From Castanopsis chinensis (Eukaryota > Streptophyta > Magnoliopsida > Fagales > Fagaceae): a stretch of 64,000 bases of DNA. Location: NCBI GenBank assembly GCA_032878915.1, contig JAVQMG010000028.1, positions 310,001 through 374,000 of the forward strand, read 5' to 3'. This document shows positions 35,450-46,688 of this stretch, in pieces (position 1 is the first letter of the stretch; each line of letters starts with the position of its first letter). The notes under the pieces are model-generated. The model saw only the letters and a list, made by a program, of their open reading frames with translations, was not told the origin of the DNA and ran no database searches. The position numbers and the translations under genes were made by a program.

Positions 35450-36590
35450 GAGTTCTCAAAATATAATATATATACACACACATACTAATACTACATGCAA
35501 ACTCATGTGACGCACTAGAGTTAATAATATACATATTATAGATATTTTGCAAGATAACATTTATTAAAAAAAATTTCATAATAAAATAAAATAAAAATAC
35601 AATGGGAAGAAGTATTTAACTTCTATTCTTTTCCATGGTTTAGAAGTGTTGTCTAACCTAGAACTTTATTGGGTTGCTAGGAGCTAGAGATATAAACCGT
35701 TAATACTAGACATATGTGCTTATGTTGCCAACAACTTAGTGCAGGTTCATAATTACAGGAACCTGGCTACAAAATAATTCACAATTCTTAAATTAATAAA
35801 ACAAAACTCCCAAAAATTATATATATATATATATAGCTATATATACACACTCAAAACTAATATCTTTTGAATACATACATATTGTACAACCAAGTCTTAA
35901 TTTTCCCATCAACTGTTCATCATTCAATTATCACACACAAACACAACAACCTTCACAAGTGTGGAGCATTAAAAAAATATATATTATTTTTATGAGTTAT
36001 TCTTTTTAATTAATATTAAACTTGCTTGAGGAAACCATAGAACTTGAAGATGATCCAATACTTTGGAAAATGATTTCTATATTCACATGATGAACTAAGT
36101 CACAGAGATTCTGTCATATATATATTGAACAGAGTAAGAGGAAAAGATACAAACTAACCAACTTACAAGAAACCAATTAAAACAAACACCTGTCACCTAC
36201 ACTAATGCTAATATAATCATAAGTAGAACGATCTGTAGCTTATCATTTTATTCATATACAAGTAGACATATAAAACAACTGTTGTTCTTCACTATAATGT
36301 GCATCTTCAATGCTTCTATTCCTGACTGTAGCTTTTTTCAACCTTCGATATTTCAATAATAAGAAGGGCAGGTTTTCAAACCTTCATTAAAAAAATTATA
36401 GTAGAACATCATTTTTACAGTCAAATGTGAAAGACACCCTTATCAAAAAAAAAAAAAGATAGTGAAAGACACATATAACTTAAACAAGGGAGTCAATACC
36501 GTACCAGAGACCGTTTTAGTTTTGTCAAGAAAATGAAATATTTCGGTACCGGTTAACACTAGTGTACCATTTTGAAATTATCGTTATATA
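35450..36590. other. Gene-free stretch
   Basis: AT-rich with TA and CA tracts (35,458-35,480, 35,817-35,850, 36,583-36,602). No gene or clear transposon is recognised. Confidence 0.5.
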
Positions 36591-36599
36591 TATATATAT

Positions 36600-36890
36600 A
36601 TCAGCCATTTTAAGTTCACATATAAAAATATATATATATAATAATCCCAGATGCAAACTATTTCATCAAAGAAGAATGCTTATATTATGTGAAAAATGCT
36701 ATTATTTATAATCCCATCAGCAATTAAAAAAAAAAAAGTAGAGTCATGGGTCGCATCAAAGCCCATCAACAGAAGTTTTGGACTAGGCTTTTGCAAGCCC
36801 TTTCTGTATCAACTCTAAGTGGCCTTGCGAATTTGAATAACCTAGTATGAACACGAGTGGGGGGCCGGGGGCCACTGGTGTTTTGTCAGC
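36600..36890 (+). repeat. Direct repeat, copy 1
   Basis: Matches 40,018-40,305 in the same orientation (for example 'ggccttgcgaatt', 'gaagttttggacta', 'gccactggtgttttgtca'). The two copies flank a 3.1 kb piece containing a solo LTR and tandem repeats. Confidence 0.75.
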
Positions 36891-37075
36891 TTTTAATTAT
36901 TGATGCAAGTTGGGGAACTTAATAATAATATTGGTGTTTTGTCTGCTTTTGATTATTGATGCAAGCTGGGGAACTTAATTAATATTGGTGTTTTGTCTGG
37001 TTTTGATTATTGATGCAAGTTGGTGTTTTGTCTACTTTTGATTATTGATGCAAGTTGGGGAGCTTAATAATATTA
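36877..37075 (+). repeat. Tandem repeat, four units of 35-55 bp
   Basis: Units begin 'ggtgttttgtc' at 36,877, 36,932, 36,987 and 37,022, and continue 'gattattgatgcaag'. The third unit is short. The array starts exactly where the direct repeat with 40,018-40,305 ends, and its first unit is the last part of that repeat. Confidence 0.8.
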
Positions 37076-37198
37076 TGCAAAACAAAAATACAAAACAAGT
37101 AGGGGAAGGAGTTAATTGGTTTCTCCCGTTGGATGTGCCAAAAAAAAAAAAAAATTATCTCCAAATTAATTTTCACTTACAACAATTAATATGGTTAT

Positions 37199-37967
37199 TG
37201 TGGGGTCCTTGGACCCAGGAATAGGTATTGGACTAGAGGCCCAATTCGAAGACACTGAATGACCCGAGGATATGAGAATATCAATCCAAAAGGCATTACT
37301 GATGGATAAGGAAGCGAGGTCTAATCAAGGTTATCCAAAAAGGTTGTCCAAGGAAGAGTATGTCCCCGGCTATGTAAAGCCGAGGTAGGAGATGACTGTC
37401 TGACGGCCAAGGGTGATAAGGGTAAGCATGGTGGATGTACAAGATAAGAAGAAAAGCTACGAAATATCTAAGATAAAACTGTTATCACTGCATTGAATGC
37501 TCTACAACTACTTCTCTGGCTGCATTAATGGGGAAGTGATGCCTGAGTATCAGGATTTAGTCTTACAACTGTCTCCAAAGACTTTAGAGATAGGTTAATG
37601 GGACAAGTATCTAAGTTGGTAATCTGATCCATATGTGGAAGAGGAGGAGAACAGAGGGGACGATATAAAAGAAAAAGGAAGACATTCAAAAAAGGGGAGG
37701 AAGATAGTAGTGATTTAGAACAATGTCTGTAACATATCTTAGGGAGAGAGAAATACCAGGTCTATTCTCCTCGGCTTGAGCCTGAGGACAATTTTTATTA
37801 TATAGATCTTTTCTCTTGAGTGACATTATGATCTAGCCTATTATCTTTGTTATTCAAAGTTACTAAACTAAGATTTCAAGCTCACTCTCTACAAATTCAT
37901 TGTATTGGACTTTTTGGGCCAGTCCCAATCTTCTTTCTTGGGTAAAGGCACAGATTGTGTCCTTACA
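37199..37967 (+). mobile_element. Solo LTR related to the Tat-type LTR at 55,429
   Basis: Starts 'tgtggggtccttgg' and ends 'gtccttaca' (TG...CA), 769 bp, flanked by gttat / attat, a 5-bp target duplication with one mismatch. A TATA box 'gatataaaag' lies at 37,662. An internal stretch ('gaatgctctacaact', 'cttctctggctgcattaatg') matches the complement of the 55,429-56,203 LTR, so both belong to one lineage in opposite orientations. No internal element sequence remains, so two LTRs have presumably recombined. Confidence 0.75.
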
Positions 37968-38240
37968 ATTATATATCTAACCGCTTATGTCAAATTTCGT
38001 TCAAATTGAATGTTAAGTACTATTTGATATATAAATGTATTTTTTATGCACAATTTGAAACTATAAAATTTTAAAATTTAAATATTTAATTAATTATATA
38101 ATTATTGATATTTTATCTTTTTTAAACATGAGATATATAATAAGAAAAATGCAATTTAATTATAGATTTGTCAAAATTTACATCAACTAAAAGAGATATA
38201 AGTGGAATTTGAACTTAAAACTTTAAGGGATTCCTCTAAA
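37968..38240. mobile_element. MITE portion interrupted by the solo LTR
   Basis: The sequence after the LTR resembles the interior of the 6,426 and 54,113 MITEs ('aatttcgttcaaattgaatg', 'atagatttgtcaaaattta'). The left portion lies before 37,199, so the LTR inserted into an older MITE. Confidence 0.45.
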
Positions 38241-38504
38241 AAAAATTCTACATCCACAATATTTTCATAAAACTTTTATAAGAAACTAGCCTCATCACAC
38301 GCACAAAGGCTTTTTTTTTTTTTTTTTTTTTTGGCCTAGTGTCATATTATTTTAAAACAAATTAAATTTTGGATAAGTTTATTTTGAAGACTTTGTAGGC
38401 ATTTTAAGTGGAGTTGGAGATATATTTTTATAGGGTTGTCCTAAAGTTTTTCTACCTTAAACCTAAACATTTAGGGGTATTTTTGAATCACATAAACGTT
38501 AAAT

Positions 38505-38876
38505 CTAACTAGCCTCTAAGCACGCGTGTGAGTGTGTGCTTAGATGCTCTTATATTTTTTGGAAAAAATGTTAAAAATTTGCATCCATTATAATTTAGGA
38601 TTACTAAAATTTTCAATCAGAAAAAAACCTAGGAGTGTGATGAGTATTATGTGAGTGTATGTTCGCATGTGTTCAGATGCTCTTCTATTTTTTAGAATAA
38701 AGGTTAAAAATTTGCATCCATTATAATTTGAGATTACTAAATTTTTCAATCAGAAAAAAAAAAAATCTAGAGGTGTGATGAGTATTATATGAGTACATGC
38801 TTAGAGGTTCTTCTATTTTTTGGAATAAATGTTAAAAATTTGCATTTATTATAATTTGGGATTACTCCAAAAATAC
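38505..38876. repeat. Three tandem units of about 130 bp with a Helitron-like end
   Basis: Units carry 'agatgctcttctatttttt', then 'gttaaaaatttgcatccatt', then 'tcaatcagaaaaaaa'; unit starts are near 38,542, 38,675 and 38,803. The left edge reads 'actagcctctaagcacgcgtgtg', which on the minus strand is a short palindrome followed by CTAGT. Confidence 0.7.
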
Positions 38877-38879
38877 TCA

Positions 38880-40010
38880 ATAATTACCCTTCAAATAGCG
38901 AGTATGCTAATTTTTAGGAAAAAATTTTATCTAGTATTTTTTTTTTAATTTTGTTGAATTATAAGTTTAAATCTATTTTTTATTTTTTAAGAATAAGGAT
39001 TATCTAAAGATTAGGAGTATTTTTTATATTTTTTGAAGTCATAATTAACTTTATGAATCCTCATAATATAAAGATATATATATATAATTTTAATTTTGAG
39101 AATCTAATTTATAAGTAGATAAAGCAATTTGAAAATCAACAAAAGAGTGACCCTATATTTTAGATAATGTTTTAATGGGAGTTAGTTGTACTTTTCTGGA
39201 TTGTCCTTTACTTTTATCTCTATTTAAACATAGGAGTGTAGGGGCATTTTTGAACTAAAAAAATGAGGATCCTATATAGGGAAAGCCCCTTAAATAATAT
39301 AGTAGTATAGATTCTAAGTAATAAGTTGTTATTAGTGGGTAGGAAAGTAATGTCAATAATGTGCTCAAATTAAAACTAGTTACGGCTTGTCATATTGTAA
39401 AATTGTTAAGAAAATATTGTAGATGTAGCATTTCTAAAAAAAAATCAAATATATTTGTTTTTTTTTTTTTGAGAAGGCAATATATTTGTTTTCTAAAATT
39501 ATAAACTTAATACTATTTTTTTATAAAGTATGAGCCTAGTATTAAGAATTGCTAATTGAGTCTGTATTATAAATAGATAGTTACAAAATTTTAAAACATT
39601 TATTTATAAGGTAACTTCATTATAAATTAGTTATCCTTACTATTATAAAGTGGATAAGATTTTATTATATCTCATTATTTGAAGTCATCATTCACCTCGT
39701 GTACCAGTTATTGTGCCCATGAAAAATGCCAGCATGCTAGGTAGTCACACATCAAAAAAACCTTAATGATGACTTCTCGCATGAAACAGTAAGAAATCTA
39801 GAGATTCAACTTTGATTCCTACTAATAGGGTTAATTGATTGAAAGAGCTTAGCATTGAAGATGCTAAATAAAGAAATACAACATTGCATTGTACATATTC
39901 ATAAAAGGCCAAAAAAGACGCGATCGATATATAAATTGTCGTAAGATTTTTGTCTTCCTATTACAATCCTAAGAAATTATATTTTTATCCTCAAAGACAA
40001 ATGAGGGTGA
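38880..40010. other. Gene-free stretch
   Basis: AT-rich noncoding sequence. It contains a duplicated 'aatatatttgtttt' around a T-run at 39,445-39,495 and no recognised gene. Confidence 0.5.
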
Positions 40011-40017
40011 ATACAAC

Positions 40018-40305
40018 CAGCTATTTTAAGTTCACATATGAAAAAAAAAATATAATAATCCCAGCTGCAAACTCTTTCACCAGAGAAGAAAGCTGATATT
40101 ATGTGAAAAAGGCTATTATTTATAATCCCATCAGCAATTTAAAAAAAAAAAAGTAATGGGCCGCATTCAAAGTCCATCAATAGAAGTTTTGGACTAGCTT
40201 TTGCAAGCCCTTCCTGAATCAACTCTAAGTGGCCTTGCGAATTCCAACAACCTAGTATGAACACGGTTTTCTTTTGGTGCAGTGGGGGCCACTGGTGTTT
40301 TGTCA
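40018..40305 (+). repeat. Direct repeat, copy 2
   Basis: Partner of 36,600-36,890. In this copy the tandem 'ggtgttttgtc' expansion is absent; only one unit is present. Confidence 0.75.
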
Positions 40306-40309
40306 CATA

Positions 40310-42115
40310 TTTCCATCCCTTATCACAGATCACAGATCCTTCTGCTCTTCCTTATCATGAAACCAACTTTCCAATCCCCAATTCAGCCATCGGCCTTGCT
40401 TAACCCTTAAAAAGGTCATAGGCCTCACTGAAGCCCATCAAGATAAGTTTTAGACTAAGCTTTTACCCTTCACGAATCAAGCCCAATTAGTGGGCCTTGA
40501 AATTTCGGACTACGGATTCATTTGCAGAACTATTTCATATTTTTTTAGCACCTCATGAATCTCGATTAGAACGTTGTTTTCTTGAGTTGGTAATTCCTTC
40601 GTAAATCTGCACCTTGCGTTATAATCAAATGCTAAGGATACAACTTATGAGAAAGAATGTAGCATGAGATGTTGGTCAATTAATGCAAGTCAACAAAAGC
40701 AAATGAAGTTTTTCAAACAAATTTGTGGAATCTAAGTTCCTGTGCTAGATGATGAAAATTTTTCTATGAGAGTATTGGTGAGTGAGAATCTTTATCATTT
40801 TAGAGCTGAATAAGGAAACTTGCGTTGAAGAGCTTAAGATTATTCACTTTTTAATTGGTTGCAAGAAAACAAGGGCTAAAAGGAAAGAGTAAAGAACATA
40901 CAATTCAACAATTAAAACAAATAACTTTAAGAGTGTAAAGAACATACAATTCAACAATTAAATTTTTAAAATATGTAATAATGTTTATTTTATTGAGTAA
41001 AGTTGTCTTACACTATAACCAATTTTATAGATAAACTTTATCCTTATTTTTTATCATCAAATTAAGATATAAATGAGTTTGATTTGCTTTTTCTTTAAGC
41101 CATACAAGGTCTATTTTATGCAAGCTTGGATTCACATTATAGATATCTTTTTGTTTCAAATTGTGATTAAACTTGTGCAAGGATTTCTTGAATGATTAAG
41201 CATTTCCAGAAATTTCTTGAATAAATGAGCTTTTGTAATTGACTTTAATCATATATATGTAACTAATCAAATAATCAACATATATACGTAACTAATGAAA
41301 TAATTCTATACCATTTTGAACTCAAATAATCATATATATGTAACTAACATAATCAACATTAAATGATGGAAATTCAAGCATTTATGAAATATCGTAGCAA
41401 TTATTTATGTAACTGAAAAAACTATAAATATATATATTCTCTCTGGATGTTGCGACCCTCTCTCTCAGTCAATCATAGAATATTGAAGTTGTTCGTCGAA
41501 TTTGGCTAGTGCAATTTAGTTTGAAATCATTAAGGCTGAGATGTCAATGTATACTTCTTTATGATGTATTGTTTTTTTTCTAAATTTTTTAAAATTGTTT
41601 TTTAAAGGTTCCTTCTCGGGTGATTTTTCATTTTTCTAAATTTAAATTTAATTTTTCAATAAATCTCTACCAATTCAGAGTTTCTAACAATATCATTCAA
41701 TCTGCCATCTTTACTAAGCTCATAGTTTAGTGATCCACAAATGAAATTCCTATACAAACTGAAACATAATGGTAATACCCCTTTTTTGTTTTAAAATTAA
41801 ATATTCTTGAGAGGTTCTCAAAATTTTGGTATGTTAAAGAACCTACACTTCAAATTATCTTGAGTTTCTTCAGTTTATGAATCTTCGTTTCGTGGTTGAT
41901 TTTTTTTTTTCCTATTACAGGATGGTTTTTGCTTTGTATGTCTTTGGAATAATCCTGGATGAACTATGGACTTTGAATTTCCTCTTCAATTTGTATGATT
42001 TCTTCTTAATGTGTTAGTTTACTTGTTGCTACTTATTAATTTATATAAGAAGACATAATTTATGCCTTACAGTTACGAATATCAATTTAATTTTTATACA
42101 TGGTTTTATGCCTAA
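40310..42115. other. Gene-free stretch
   Basis: AT-rich. Repeats of 'catatatatgtaactaa' occur at 41,250-41,350. No gene, RNA gene or complete transposon is recognised. Confidence 0.5.
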
Positions 42116-42120
42116 CTTTA

Positions 42121-42247
42121 GAGGAAATATACCATGTTTCGGGTGTGCTTCCTCCCTCTCACAAGCTGGTGGGACCCATCAGTTGTGGGTCCCACCAGCC
42201 ATGAGAGAGAAGAAACATACACCCGAGTTAGATTGTATTTTCTCCTA
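42121..42247. repeat. Palindromic element (long imperfect hairpin)
   Basis: Two arms of about 58 bp around a 7-base loop (42,179-42,185). The 13 bp next to the loop (ctggtgggaccca / tgggtcccaccag) pair perfectly. The outer parts pair with bulges, ending 'gaggaaa' / 'tttctcc'. It looks like a small foldback MITE and would form a hairpin RNA if transcribed. Confidence 0.7.
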
Positions 42248-42939
42248 GCTTTGGGATGGCTTTGAACCTTTCAGGAATTGCAAAACAGCCCGAATTTTGT
42301 GGTTGAGGTTGTCTATTTCTGAATCTCTATGCATATTTGTTATCTATGCGGTTGATTTTAACAAAAATGAGTTTATTAACTAGTTTTTTGCTTGTGGATA
42401 AAAGGAAATGTCTCACTAATAGGTTAAATGTTAACTAATTTCTTTTTCACTTGTGTTACGAGCAGAAAATTGTAAATTTTAAACTGGTAGGGCCCTATAT
42501 TCATCAGTTCAAGTGTAGCAATGCCAGACTGCCAAGCATTTTCCAGTTTTCTCCCTTATTCACTACTACTTTTTGCTGCATCATATTGGTAATATGGTTC
42601 TAGGAAGAATCTGAAACTGGACATAAAAACATGGTTTTGTGTCTACTCTAAGTAAACTTTGACATCTCAGCTTTAAATTTTAATTTTTAAAAAAAAAAAA
42701 AGTTTTTTATTCACTTTGGTTTCTCTACAGTTGATCTAAGTAGGGTTAAGGAGGAATTAAACACAAAGCTCAGACTTTCATTTTGAAAACACCGCATTTC
42801 AAAATATACATCATTTGATAATGATTTTCAATGCAGCAAGCACCATGGCTGTGGAATGTTTAAAAGTTCAAATTTGCAATGACAATGCCATAACATTATA
42901 GGTCACAAAATCAACTCAAGGTGTCTAATAATGCAATTC

Positions 42940-44560
42940 ACCAGAGCTGACAGGCTTATGCCCCACTGATCCTTCCTCCATGGTTTTTCTGTAAGTCATT
43001 AATTTTCCTTTCCAAACCGATTATCTTGTCCGCAAGCAGCTTCTTCTCTTTGCACACTCCTCTAACTGCTCTTTGTACTTTAACATTGCAGAGTTGGCTG
43101 AATCAATCTTTTGAAAATAATTGGTTTTGTAATTTTCTTCTCTCATCCAGCTCATGACTCTTTTTTTGAAGCTCCGGTTGGAGTTTACTAGCATTATGTT
43201 CAAAACATTCCAATTTGGCCATAGGTAATTCCTTCTGTTTTTTATTATCTCTCAATAGCTGTAGATTATCTGAAATTTCCAAGACAAGCCAATCAATCTT
43301 TTTAACTAAATTTTCTCTAGTACTTTCTGTCTCTTTCTTCTAAGCTCATCAACTTTTCCACAAGGCATTGACGTGACCATGTATCTCTTCAACAGGGTGC
43401 AGATTTGGACCAGCTAATGTGGCAGATTTTACATTGGAGGGAAAATTTGATGCAATGGGGACACTAGAAGTAGGAGAGTCAGAGCTTGAGGCTTGAATTA
43501 AGTCGGATCCTTTCTTATCCTCCATGATCCCACTAAAACGGATGTTTTTCACTTCAAAGTATCTGAAAGTTTGTTTCCAAATTCTACATTACCAGGCAAT
43601 AGACAAAAGTTAAGAAGCAATGAAAGCATTTGATATAATTTGTACGCAACATCTATATTGATACCATGATAAACTATTGGTTTGGAACACCTCATATCAA
43701 ATGATAAACTGCCACTTGTCCAAAAATTGAAGCCATTATGTAGAATGAATTTAATCATTTTACTATTATTGTAAAATAGGCAATTATGAATCTAAGCTGA
43801 ACCGACCAAATTAGTCTAAGCTGAATTTAATCACAAATTAATAAAATTAGTAGATTCAAACAAATCAGGAACTTGTGAAGTGACAGCCTAGTACATAATC
43901 CACTTTTAAACCAGGCTGTAAGTGCCAGAAGATCATCAAAAACTTCACCAAACTTATTGCAACAACTTATGATTTACAATTATAGAAATTAAAAAAAAAA
44001 AAAAAAATTTTAGACCTCTATTCATTCTAAATGCTCTAATACCAAGTGAAAATCCTGGTTTAGACCCCTCTGTTAATTATTCAGAGGAATTATTAATTTG
44101 CCTCAATTAAGTAATCCACAAGATTATTATATTTTCACCACAATTAATCAATCACCAAATGATAATGAAACCGAACATAAAAGAAAAGGCAATAGAGACT
44201 TACCAGGTGAAGTTATTGAATCCCTTCCTTCTTCTACCTCACTGCTCTTACGTCCATGATTTATAATCAATTCTTTAATTTTCAATTTTAAACCAATTAT
44301 TTTGTCCACAACCAGGTTCTTCTCTTTCCCATACTCCTTCAACTGTTGTTTGTTCTTTGATATTTCAGTGTTATCCCAATCAATTGTTGTCGTAATCGGG
44401 CTCCTAATTTTCTTCCTTCCTCAACCTCATGAATCTTTTTCTCAAGAACCTCCCAGAGCTTTATTTTTGGAATGTTCTGATGCAACTGTTAGTAATTTCT
44501 TATCTTTTTTATTATCTTCTAATAGCTTGTAAGCATCTGAAATATTGAGTTAAGCCTTTC
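42940..44560 (-). pseudogene. Coiled-coil gene remnant with duplicated exon
   Basis: On the minus strand an exon-like block encoding 'DKIIGLERKINDLQKNHGG' (about 43,030-42,960) has a diverged partner 'DKIIGLKLKIKELIINHG' (about 44,310-44,255). Both are preceded by Lys/Glu-rich helical sequence ('LQPELQKKSHELDERRK' near 43,190-43,140; 'EVLEKKIHEVEEGRK' near 44,455-44,410). A start-like segment beginning MEDKKGSDLIQ lies at about 43,525. All are heptad-like and would form a coiled coil. Frameshifts break both copies (near 43,065 and 44,385). The family is not recognised. Confidence 0.5.
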
Positions 44561-44816
44561 ACAATAATACAGCATTGGAATTTGGCTACAAATTCAGATG
44601 CAGAGGCCATGCGAATGTAACATAAAACGATTAATTAGGTCTCAATGAACGACAGAAAACTTTAAACAGGCAAGTACATCAAATAAAATTCCATAATACT
44701 TCTCTCCACAGGAGATATTCCAGAGAAAATCCAAAGCCAAACAAAAATATCTTGGAAACAAGAAATATGTGGCCAACATTGGAGCTTCCTAACTATGACC
44801 TAGGGAAGTAAGCTAG

Positions 44817-45160
44817 TTCAATCTTCTTCCTCAATGACCTTGGTACCCAATCCCTTTAAGCCCTCTGGAGGGATCTTTGCAACAGTGACTAGTGAGAAAA
44901 ACTCCTCCTAGCATCTTCTTCATCATTTCTCTTATGCGCAATATAGACATAAACTCTCCTTGGCCCACCCCGAATCCCACTACTTCAGACAGGCTTGTTA
45001 AGCTTAACATCCACCCTGACAATAGTTGTTCCCATAGCCTTTTGGGCAAACCTCCTGATTTCCTTTATGACCTTCGGAGCCCTCTTCTTGAAAGTGCTGC
45101 ACATGGGATTGGACAATGGAACGGTTACTTAGCAGTGTCCAAACAACAATGCATTAGCTA
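44817..45160 (-). pseudogene. RPL31: Processed pseudogene of 60S ribosomal protein L31
   Basis: On the minus strand the intronless sequence reads 'FKKRAPKVIKEIRRFAQKAM' followed by 'VDVKLNKPV', then, after a stop, 'GIRGGPRRVYV' and 'HKRNDEEDA', with the 'GLKGIGYQ' / 'VIEEED'-like end in shifted frames. The order and spacing fit eukaryotic eL31, about 120 residues. In-frame stops and at least two frameshifts show it is dead. The lack of introns suggests a retrocopy, though no poly(A) tail is visible. The first ~25 residues are degraded. Confidence 0.8.
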
Positions 45161-45169
45161 ACTGGGATA

Positions 45170-46000
45170 CATCAAAAAATTAAGAACAAATACAGCCTTG
45201 TAGAGTGCATATTTTATTAGATTAGTAATAAGGAGAGAGAGCAGTAAGTAGACGGTAAAAACATAAACAATTTTAAGAAACAGACAAAGCCTTGTAGACT
45301 AGCATCTTTTATAAGATTAGAGTTTCTCGGTGGAACTTATAGAAGATCTTAACTTCAGCCACACAGGGCAGTTGGCTATCTACATGTGTACTAAAATGAC
45401 ATCCAACTCTTGGGAATGTGTATACTCGAGAGAAAAGTTAGGAATTCAACAACTGTAAAGTCATACTAAAGCACTGAATATATTGCTTACCATTGTAACC
45501 CCAAATAAATAGAGAAACCATACATGACTCCAAGAAGTCCTCTGTTAAAGATATAGAAGTATATACTAGTTCCATTTCTCACCCAATTAATACTTATAAA
45601 ATTATATATCCATGCATAAATAAAAGCCAGAGATTGAACTGACAGGAGGCTCTAGCCTCTCCAGAGAGTTTAGGAGACATGAATGAATACTAGAGGAAAA
45701 CAAGGGCAGGAAATAATGTCATTAAAAGTAGGGAATTTTTGCAACGTGATCCCAGTTTATTAGAACTCCTCAAAGCAAAAGCCAATGACCTAGGAAGCAC
45801 AAACACTTCATTTAGTGCGCTGTACCTGTATCGTACATGTGTCATACTAAGGGTCGTCAATGGGCTGGATCAGGCTGGCTCGGCCCATTTTTACTTGGCC
45901 CATTGGCACAATGGCCTAAGCATAATGAGCTATTAACTAGTTAACGGACTGAGTCGGGCTGGGTCGAAAAAGAAAACCTCAGCCCATGACAGTCATACCG
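45170..46000. other. Stretch without a supported gene
   Basis: Noncoding. At 45,845-45,995 GC-richer sequence with repeated 'ggctgg', 'cggccca' and 'gggctgggtc' motifs resembles the ends of hAT-type MITEs, but no terminal repeat pair or target duplication was found. Confidence 0.4.
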
Positions 46001-46634
46001 TGTTGTATAGTGAAATAGAGGCTTCCACTTGACAACACAAGAGAAATGCATATTTTTTTTGTTATGTAAAAAATCCCTTACAATGGTATCCGCATTAATT
46101 CATTTGAGGGATAAATAGCTATTAAAAGGGATAGCTCCAAATCCTAAGCAAAAATCACATACACTTTTCTATATACTAGGAACATTATCAATTTATCTTA
46201 TCATATCTCAAATCAAATTCTTAACAAGCAAAAAAAAAAAAGAGATTAGGATCCTCTCCATTTTAAACGAAATGTACTATAAGTCATAATATAAACATGG
46301 CCCTAAATACACACATTTAAATTTGTAATATTTAATAAAACCCTGAAATAAAATCACTTTAAACGAAGAGAATCCTAAAACGAAAAGAACATAGCATTCA
46401 TAATGTCTTAATGAAGTGAATCAATTTTACTAAAATAATCGTGGAAAGATTTCAGCTTTTAGTGTTTGGCAATCCTCCATTCATTTTGTTGTGTTGTGCT
46501 CTATGCATGTTGTTTTTAACAACCAATGGACACTAGAATTCTAAATTGATATTATATTATTTCAGGATACTAGATCAGGTGCAACTTAGACAGCTAAAAT
46601 ATCATTTTGTTCTAAAGTTAAAGCGTATCACATA

Positions 46635-46655
46635 CTATTCACACACACACACACA

Positions 46656-46688
<33 letters not shown>

